Of a DNA stretch of 64,000 nt, positions 1 through 9,000 are shown piece by piece. Each line of letters opens with the position of its first letter. Within the stretch, counting starts at the first letter, position 1. Made by a program: the position numbers and the translations under genes. This stretch comes from Trachythela sp. YZ-2020. Its lineage: Eukaryota; Cnidaria; Anthozoa; Malacalcyonacea; Clavulariidae. Below the pieces are notes generated by a model, which worked only from the letters and a program-made list of their open reading frames with translations, was not told the DNA's origin and did not search any database. The stretch spans positions 2,110,501 through 2,174,500 of the forward strand of contig JADLSH010000127.1 in NCBI GenBank assembly GCA_016169945.1. The letters run 5' to 3'.

Positions 1-208
1 CTTTTGAATCAAATTCGGTCGTTAAAATACCCTAAGAAAACAGCAGAAAATGTATAAATCAAATCAGCTCAATAATAATTAATCGATACATATCTGATCA
101 ATTTAATCATTTTGTCATGGTTTAGTGTGCTCAATCGAGTTATTGAGCATGCTTTTCAGCCAATAAAAAACGTTTTTATATTACCAGTAAATATATATTA
201 TTATATAT

Positions 209-408
209 ATTCTTTGAAACTTCGGCGGTTGAGTTGTGTAAAACTACCTGAAAAATACAATAAGGCCCTTCGTCTGGAAGTTAGTCTTCGAAGGGCCTTC
301 GCTCGATACGTCTAAGTTCTTATTGTATTTTTCAGGTAGTTTTACACAACTCAACTGCCGAATCTTCGTTATACTCTAACCACACTGGCACCGCACATTC
401 TTTGAAAC
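209..408. repeat. Fold-back element with 12-bp flanking direct repeats
   Basis: Two inverted arms of about 44 bp (221-264 and 319-362) are nearly perfect complements. They enclose a GC-rich core containing GGCCCTTCG/CGAAGGGCC. The 12-bp sequence ATTCTTTGAAAC occurs at 209-220 and again at 397-408, which looks like a target-site duplication around an element of 221-396. The right half recurs near 57893-57985, and related cores occur near 20500-20560, 21655-21765 and 28740-28790, so this is a dispersed family. The rest of 1-1060 holds no gene I can support; the short ORFs there have no recognisable content. Confidence 0.7.
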
Positions 409-1060
409 TCTTTCAATGGCACTGCATTGATGCACTCAACTTTCATATACCTTATGTCCAAATTTGTGAAGATGGGATTGCTTTTTGTCTGGTTCTTCAT
501 ACTGCTTGCATGCTCTCTACAAAAACAATCCGATCATATGATTCATATCAATAAACTCAAGAAAAAAATGAAATCGCAAAAAACAGATATATTTTACTTA
601 CTTCTTCAACCCAATTTTCAAGTAATGTTCTTCCGCCCGAGTTGTTCACCCGTAATGTATTTACACTAAAATCAGTCATGTTTATATATATATAAAAACT
701 TAAAAAATACACGAGATATATTGATATATTCCTTCTAACTTCTCTATTTATATATTTTTAGAGGAACACTAAACTGTTGCTATGGAAACAAAGCTAATTG
801 CAGCTGTCGTCAGCGGTAATTACCAGTACCAAATGCTAGATCAAAAAATACCAAAACCCGAAAAAATTAATCAATACCGTCGTTTGCATCGAAGATGAAC
901 ACTCGCAGATATTGCTTAGGGTACTGTGTGAGGCTGGTACCATGGCTGGTACATATTTGCATGGACGTTTAGATTAAAACTTCCTTCATTTTCTAAAACC
1001 TTGACTAACTAGGTGTTGTCCTGTTTAGGAAATACAACAAACAGATATTTTTAAAATATT

Positions 1061-3299
1061 TTATTGAATCACACAAATTGTAGATTTCTTTTTCTCATTT
1101 TTTTTACGATGTTGAGCCAAAGTCGTTAGCTGCTGGTCTTCTGAGTCTTCGTTCATTGACGCGAGCACAGTGTCGCGGGGGCCTGGAGGCAAGTCATGTA
1201 GACGTAATCTTCCAGTTTCTAGGACATGAATAATATCCTGGGGCTCTTCGTATGTGTTATTTAGTGGGTCTTTTTTGGGGGGAGGTAAAGTGGCAGACCC
1301 TGCAGTAGATTCTAGATTACTCAGTTGATAAACACTCCCTGCCTCGCTAGCGGCTTCGTGCATAGAGCTCGATACATGTCCTGAATAGCTTGATATTGTA
1401 TCAAACGTTGAGTCATCAGATCGCTCATTGTCTGATGAAGGGTCGTCAATATGCAATCCCTGGGCTATGAATTTATGGTTCTTTTCCCGTGGCCTGACAT
1501 GACCCACTTTTGGTGAGGACTCCTTAGGATCATTATCTTGTAAAGATCCACTATTATCCTGCAAGGATCCATCAATACCCATATGTGTATCCACTTGTAC
1601 TTTAATGTCTCTATTTTTCCCTCTAGGCTCTTTTCGCAATCCCTTTTTGTCATCCATTTTCAGTTGTTCATCGGTCTGCTTGTTTGCTTGTTTGTCAGTC
1701 AGTTGGTTTTCCAACGCATTTGACAACTTAGCAACGATTCGTTCTTGTACATCGTTGCCGTTAACCCTACCAAGAGGGAGAACAGTTAGGGCAGTTTTTA
1801 AACAATTCACTGCTTTTTCATAGTCTCTTTTCTGAAAGTGAACTGCAGAAAGTCCTTCATGAGCTTGCCATTGGCCGCAGAAATCCTGGCAGTCCTTGGC
1901 AGCTTGTAAAGCATGTGTAAATTGTTCTTGAGATTTTTCCAGTTCCCCAAGCTGGCCATAAGCAAAGCCGAGGTTGCTGAACGAGTGGCCTTGGGCATAT
2001 CTCATTGACATAACACCTAGGGGATAATAATAATCAAGTTTTATATAGTATATGATGATATAGTATATATGAAACTGGATTGCAGATGCCGTGGTAATTG
2101 CATGCAGCCTAGATATTCTGCAATAACACCGCATGGACCTGCATATTAAGGGATGCTCTTACTGGAAGATGGAGGTTTTCTACAGAACAAAGCAATTTCA
2201 TTTAAATCTATGGAGAAAAGTTTAAACTTAAGAGAGGAAATTATCCAATTTAATAATTCAGCTTAGATTTTCCAATGGGCTGTTACCCTAATGTAAAATA
2301 AGCCTTACCATAAAGTTCAATAGCTTTCTCATGGTACACAACAGCCTTGACATACATCCCAAGCTGATTGTGTACGGCACCAAGGTTTTGATATACTGAA
2401 GCTTGTAATTTTTTGTCTCTCTGACCGACTAATTGAAGAAGAGTGAGGGATTTGTCCAGGTATTGAGAGGCGACATCATAATGACCAGACGACGTGTATA
2501 CCAATCCTATGTCGCTGTAAACTTTTGCTACAAAATTGAGATAAAAACAGAAGTTGAAATTACACCATTTAATTTCCAGGCCAATTTTAATGATTTACGT
2601 GTATTAATGGATTAAACATCACATAACTATCAAACCTTTTAGTGTATCATTCTCAAGTGCTTTCACTTTATCAACAACACTATTCAACAACATTTGACAT
2701 TCCTCATCTTTCAATTCTGCCAACAATGTAGCCCTGCTACTTAAACATAGCACCTCATGTCTGTGGTCCAGCAATTGCTGAAAAACTTTTTCACCTTCAT
2801 AGAAAACATTGACAGCCTCCTTAAGTGAGCCGAGTGCCGCCAAGGTGCCTCCAAGTTTTAGGCACGTCTCGGCTATCATTTCAGAGTTCAAGTACTCCTG
2901 GTACCCTTCCAAAGCCGTTTCATAACATCTCTTTGCCTCATTGGGCTTACCCAGCAAATCATAAGCTATAGCCATATTATAGTTTAGATCACAAAAGTTT
3001 AAAACACCATCAGCATGTCTTTCGGGCGGCACAGCTCTTAACAGAAACTCCAAGCCTTTCTGAGCTTCGTTTTTGGCTACACAACAAGCCCCGAGGTTAA
3101 ATAAACACGCTCGAATTGTAAAAGCGTCGTTTGTATCTTGAGCTAAGGTCACGGCCTTTTCATAGGTCAAATACGAGTTCTGAACATCGCCATCTTGTAA
3201 AAATTGATGTCCTTTTTTGGTGAGATTTTCAATTTCTAAAACGTTTCCCGCCGGTTTTTCATCCATCTTTGTAATCAGTAAAACGTCCTCTTTGTTCAC
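1061..3299 (-). CDS. TTC24: TTC24-like tetratricopeptide repeat protein
   Basis: Three exons join in frame to give 612 residues: 3299-2636, 2527-2309 and 2016-1061, both introns GT-AG and phase 1. The first two exons and the start of the third are TPR helices (motifs such as LNYNMAIAYDLLGKPNEAKRC and YQNLGAVHNQLGMYVKA). The C-terminal 200 residues are polar, Lys/Asp/Ser-rich and probably disordered. Length and layout fit vertebrate TTC24 (about 580 residues), a scaffold-type TPR protein of poorly known function. The start at 3299 gives MNKEDVLL; a second Met at 3266 (MDEKP) is an alternative. The TAA stop (1063-1061) lies inside an AATAAA polyadenylation signal (1065-1060). TPR assignment is secure; the TTC24 orthology is from similarity by eye. 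Confidence 0.8.
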
Positions 3300-3440
3300 A
3301 AGTACAAAACTCGCAATTCAAAGCGTACGTGGTTGACTTTTCGAGGACATTTTCGAATGTGACTGTTCATACAATCCTTGCGGTTTGCTCCTTGACAACC
3401 AATTGTTTACGATGACGTCACAAACCAGTGACGTCACATT
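3300..3440 (-). promoter_or_regulatory. Putative TTC24 promoter with two CRE palindromes
   Basis: Two perfect TGACGTCA cAMP-response/ATF palindromes lie at 3413-3420 and 3429-3436, 16 bp apart, about 115-135 bp upstream of the TTC24-like start codon. Spacing and location fit a proximal promoter. Transcription start and factor are inference. Confidence 0.5.
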
Positions 3441-3637
3441 CGAATGTTTTTCCTCAGGGGGGTACACACGAGGGGAAATGCGTGGGGAATGCAGGTGGCA
3501 GGGAAAGAGACATTGATAAAGAGACCCTCTTGCCCTTTTCTCAGGCTATGCTTCCTAAAAAAATCACCTACTATGGGCAACTGCCTCCATCAAGTTTGTT
3601 ACTCATTTTTCTGCAATTATTATATATTGTTTCAATT

Positions 3638-4165
3638 ACACAGGGGCCGTTCAACAATTACGTCATCATCGAGGCGGGGAAGGGGGGCACCTAATTCAAC
3701 GACAGTTGATTACATAGGGGGAGGGGGGTTATTGGTGAGGATTATGTAATCAATAGAAGGGAACAAACTCATAAATTCATCAACTACGAGTCAGATTTTG
3801 CAGTCACTATTACTCATGATAATTACTTATACATGTATCAGCATAGAAACAACAAACCATGAAAATATTTTCTTTCTAGTAATCACAATTGATAGTAGTG
3901 TACCACTTAATATTTTAAAAAGTATAGGTTTCAAGCTTAGTTAAAATGTGACTGGATTGAAGTTTTCAGCATAATAATTCATGTACGCACATATATAATT
4001 AATCCTTCCTAATTTTTGCTTCTAGGAAAGGGGGGGGGGTGTTAGATGACAGTTACATAATCAATATGGGGGTAGGTTGGCTGATGACAAGTGATGACAG
4101 TGGGGGGAGGGGGGGCTAAAAAGAGCCCAAAAATTGATGACGTAATTGTTGAACGGCCCCACACA
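3638..4165. mobile_element. MITE, 26-bp terminal inverted repeats, 5-bp target duplication
   Basis: The element runs from 3643 to 4160 (518 bp). Its ends are perfect 26-bp inverted repeats beginning GGGGCCGTTCAACAATTACG. It is flanked on both sides by ACACA (3638-3642 and 4161-4165). The interior has G-runs and no transposase ORF. A 5-bp duplication with these ends does not fit hAT (8 bp) or mariner (TA); the superfamily is left open. It fills most of the intergenic space between the TTC24-like gene and TBCA. Confidence 0.85.
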
Positions 4166-4390
4166 AGAAGTTGCAATAAGTGCTAAATATCATTCATGTT
4201 TTGCTTGCTACTCTGGTTTAAGTAAATGAATGTAGAGTAGCGAGTGAAAACACAAATGATATTAAACCTGATTGCTGTGAACAAACAAACTTTAAGCATA
4301 AATTATTTATCAAAACTTCTATATTACATGATAATAAAACAAAAGTCTATCTGGGTAATGTTAGAGTAACATGTTTTAAATAAGATAAGA

Positions 4391-5169
4391 TTAGGACTCT
4401 ACATCTTGTAGTGTTGTCTTTCCTTCTTCATATTCTTTGCTCTCAGATAACTCTTTTTTAGTTTCACCCTAAATAGATAGAAACAGTACCAGTAAAACTT
4501 CACTAATATTAAGGGATTCGGGCTATTTTCTAGCAAAGCATACCATATATGACTTGAGATCTTCAATTGCTGTTTTTAATCTTCGGTTAGTGTCGGGTAC
4601 CATGGACTTAGATTCTGCTAACACTTCTTTCTAATGTAAAATAAAAGAAACACATTCACATTTTGCAAATCCGTTGTACACGACAATAATCATGAGTACA
4701 CATGTCTTATTATACACAGGCTTTCAATATAACATTTACAAGAAAGGCATTTCAACCATGACATCATACAAGGAATTAAGTATGACATCATGATGCTATA
4801 AATAACATCATGTTGCTGTTTAAAACTTTGAAAACAAACCTGCTTTAACAACCTGAAATGCATGCAATGTAATTTTACACAACTTCACCAATTTACCAAA
4901 TAATTTTTTAGTCAAAAAAATTTATAAACCTGCTTTCGTATATCATAATCGTCTTTTCCTTCACTTTCCATCCATTTGACTTTTTCTTCCAGACTTTGTG
5001 CTTCCTTTTCATACATTTTAACTTCTTTTCCAAGCCTAAATACAGCACAACGTCAAAACCAGGCAAGAAATATTGCAAGTTTACAAATTTAATTGCAAGG
5101 CTGACAAAAATACCTTTTAACAACGTTTGTCTTTATTTTAAGCTGGCGTAGTCTTGGATCCGAAGCCAT
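4391..5169 (-). CDS. TBCA: Tubulin-binding cofactor A
   Basis: Four exons (5169-5114, 5035-4930, 4630-4544, 4468-4391) join in frame to 108 residues, the same length as human TBCA. The N-terminus MASDPRLRQLKIKTNVVKRL and the later blocks YDIRKQ, VPDTNRRLKTA and EYEEGK match the family along its whole length. The protein is a three-helix bundle that captures beta-tubulin during alpha/beta heterodimer assembly in the cytosol. All splice sites are GT-AG. It is head-to-head with SCAMP, about 890 bp apart, so the two may share a promoter region. Identification is confident. Confidence 0.95.
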
Positions 5170-6061
5170 ATTGTGCAGAAACACATAAAAATGTGCAAAT
5201 TTTAAGAATGAACCTTTGCAAAAGACAGTAAAACTCAGTAAAACAAGAAAATGCTGCAAAGCAACAAAGTATAAACAAACTTTGTTTACAATAGGAAATT
5301 TTGAAATATACTGTAACAAGTGGAAACAAGAATCATTTCGTAAATTTCCTTCGAGTTTTCCCCAGTGGTTTTTAACTTTTTATCCAGGCATTTTATTGCA
5401 TTTATGAGGTATTTTGAACTGTTATCGACATCGCAAGGATAACGTTCAAACGTTTTAAAGTTTTGTTCCAGCTTGGTGATATTAATTCTTCCATGTTTCT
5501 TTGTTTTCCAAGTTCCAACTTTCCAACTGATTTCAGTTTCCCAAATTTCCTTTTATCTTCCTCAGATTTTCAATTTCCCAAACATTTCCTTGACATATTT
5601 TCACCGTGCAAAAAATTTGCTAAAGTGGAAACAGTTCATGAGCCAACAAACTCTTTGACTACATGTCAGTGGTTTACCATTTTCCTTTTTCAAACTTCAT
5701 GTAATATTTTTCTATGTACAATACATGAAGTTTCTCAATTTTGTACACATAAGAAGAGTAATAAGATAAAAGGTAATGATGGTTTTTATACTGTATAAGC
5801 GACTGAAGAAATATCTCAAGCATGAAAGGCTGTTTTCCTGACTAAGCACCCACTAATTGCCTAAAACCAAGTCCCCTCCAAAATAGGAAAGCATTCCCCC
5901 CCTTTCAAAAAATAGAATTCCCCCACCCAAACCCATCCCATGACGTCACCCATTTTCTTGTGAGTAAAATAAACAGCGTAGAAAAATTTATGTGGCAAAA
6001 CGTCGCGAAATACACATCGGAATTTGCTTTAATTTCAAATATTTAAGCTTAAACATAAAAT
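5170..6061. promoter_or_regulatory. Divergent TBCA/SCAMP intergenic region
   Basis: This 892-bp gap separates the TBCA start (minus) from the SCAMP start (plus). A perfect TGACGTCA CRE lies at 5941-5948, about 115 bp before the SCAMP ATG. A run of C-rich tracts precedes it (5875-5935). I see no TATA box at a typical distance. The ORFs seen here are AT-rich chance reading frames. Confidence 0.45.
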
Positions 6062-9000
6062 ATGGACAAGAACCCTTTCGAAGATGACGAAAACCCCTTT
6101 GCGGTGAGTGTTTTTTGTTGAAATTTGAGCTTGCCTTTTTGCTGTGTGACATCAGCCTTTATGGAGTATGATTATTGAACTTTCAATATTTTATAGTGCC
6201 TTTTCCTGTTTGTAAACTGCAAAATGATGTTTTGTTTATAGTCTAACAATATATAGTTTTCTGTTTTGTATTCAAAAGTATTTATTTACCAAGGTTAAAA
6301 GTAAAAGTCGATCTGCGTTTGTATGAATATTTGTACAAGTTTGGAGGCTTACTTCTTTGATAAATTAACGATTGTTAAGCCAATTAATTATATTAAATAT
6401 GACATAAGATTCAATAACAAGTTAATACAGTCGTTTGCAACTAAGCGTGTTGTATGGTGTATGCGTGATGACAAAACATGTTTTAATTAGATGCAAAGTT
6501 AAAAGGATTCGTTGTAAACATAAATAGTTTCGTGCCCAAACATAAAAGTTTAAAAAAAGTAGGTATAAAGTTCCCTTGTCTGAAGATTATCAACATCAAG
6601 TGATCGAACTTTCGCAGAATAATTCTTGTCGCAAAGTTAGTGCAAGACTGAGGATTCAACCGTCAACAGTTGCAAAAATTTTAAAGCAATATCGTGAAAC
6701 AGGGCAAACCACTCCATTCCCGAGAAACCATATTATAACGAATACGTAAAGTTTGTAAATGTGAAATGGGCGTCTGGCCGTTACAGTAATTAAATTGTTT
6801 ACTTTAAATCGAGTTAATTCTAGATTTCTGATTGGCTAATACATTTAGGACGCCAATTAGCCAATTATTTAAGTGCAAGCACTACCAAATTGAATTTTAG
6901 ATTGTCATGCGAAAATAATTGTTTGTCAGGGTTCAAATTGAAAAAATGCTTGCAAATTGCACTAGAACTTTATGAAACCCAGTTCTAGTGTTACCGTTGA
7001 CAGGTCGAAAATGGTTGTAGGCAAACACTTTTTCCAGTAATTAATAAAGCAGATGTTGGCTTTGGACCTTAACTTTGAGCTTGAGGGGTAATCGTTTCAA
7101 CTTTGCATCTAATTAAAACATGTTTTGTCATCCAGGGACCATTTGTTTACATGGGATTGTCCTGTTCTCCATGTGAACCACTGAACGTATGCAAACCAAA
7201 TTGTGCAAGTTTGAGTATGGTTTTGTTATTCTCCAGTTTCAATGAAATGTATCATCCAGAGACTAGCCAGAGAGACTAGCTTCACACTCAAGCAGAGCTT
7301 TACTTAACTGAAGATCAATGATCTTGTATATACATCTGATCATCTAACACCATGTCAGCATTTTTGACGACACCACTAAACTAAGGCCGTTTATAGGACC
7401 CATCTGTTACAAAGGCAACCAAACCTCAACCAGCACCAGGCAAATCCGGTGGGGCAGGGTTTGAAGATTACAATCCTTTTGCTGACGATAATGTGAGCAA
7501 GGTATGTATATAATGTTAACTATTAAAGTGACTCTTTCAACTTTGTGATAGATAGCTACAGTAATCTTATGAATCATTCCTATTCTTAGCCTGCAGATTT
7601 TTCAAATGTATCCATTCCCCCACCTGAGCCATCTGAGCCTGCAGTGATTGATACAAGGTCAGAACAACCAAATTCATCCTATACTGCGGTAGGTGCAAAA
7701 ACAATTTTTCTGTTATTGAATTGATATACTGTTCCTGAATATTCTAATGTATTGTTGGAATTCTCTCATTTCATGAATTAGAAATTTAGAACAGTGAATT
7801 CTAAACAGTCAAGGCCTGCTCTTATGATTTATATAGATTGCTGCAGAACAGGAAAACTTGGCAAAAGACAAGAGGTATAGTCAAAACAGGGCTTTCCTCC
7901 AAGTGGTGCGATCGGCCCACCACGTGCCCAAACAGCCCACCACGTGCCCAAACAGCCCACCACGTGCCCAAACAGCCCACCACGTGCCCAAACAGCCCAC
8001 ATGATCAAATATGGACATATGTTTGTTGCAAGCAGTTCTTCCACTTTTCATAAAAAATTGAGGAATTTTGTAAACAATAAAACAATAGTCAGCTAGTGGT
8101 CAGCTACATACCTACTTACCATATGAGTTGGACAGTTTGTCACAAATCTTCATCAATTTCTAGGAACTTGAGAGGAGAGCTGCTGAACTTCATGAAAAAG
8201 AACAGGAACTGAAACAAATGAAATATCGAGGTACTTGACCTGGTGACCAAGTGAACATTTTGCAAATAGCACCAAAACTCTTGCTAGTCTATCTAATATA
8301 AATGATAAATTGCATTTTTTATCTTTCAGAAAGGAAAAATAACTTTCCTCCATTTCCAAAGTTTTGTCCTCTTCAGCCATGTTTCTTCCATGATATCAGT
8401 GTAGACATTCCTCCAGACTTCCAACGAACCAGCCGAATGCTTTTTTACTCCTGGGAATGTAAGTGCTGGGCAAGTCACAGTGATAGTATAACTGTGAAAA
8501 ACCACCCATTTACACTCAAGCTTCTTTTAGCCTTTTTTAGAAGCACCCAGGCTGTCCAATTGAAAGAGGTCTTCTGAACAGTTGTGTACTGCCCCCATAA
8601 TTTATTTAAAGCATTTTTTGTTTTTTTTATTGCAGTTTACTGTTTTACGATGCTTTACAACATGATATGTGCTTTGGCATATATATGTGTGGACACCGGC
8701 CCTGGAACAACGACATTCATAGTCGCAGTCATTTACTTCCTTCTATTTGTTCCCTGTTCCTTTTGCCTCTGGTACAGACCAAGTTACAATGCTTTCAAGT
8801 ACGTAATTTACCGTAGATTACCCCTCTATTAAACGGCCACAAAGCTATTCCCAGAGGGTGGCCATTTAAGAGGGTGTTTATGGGCTTTAATGTTAAGCGT
8901 GATTTTGCCAGAATCCTTAACTGTTACTGTCAGTGATTCTATCAAAATATTTACTGTAATTCTTGTGCAAAATGCTGTCCTGGAGCATAAAAAATCTTCC

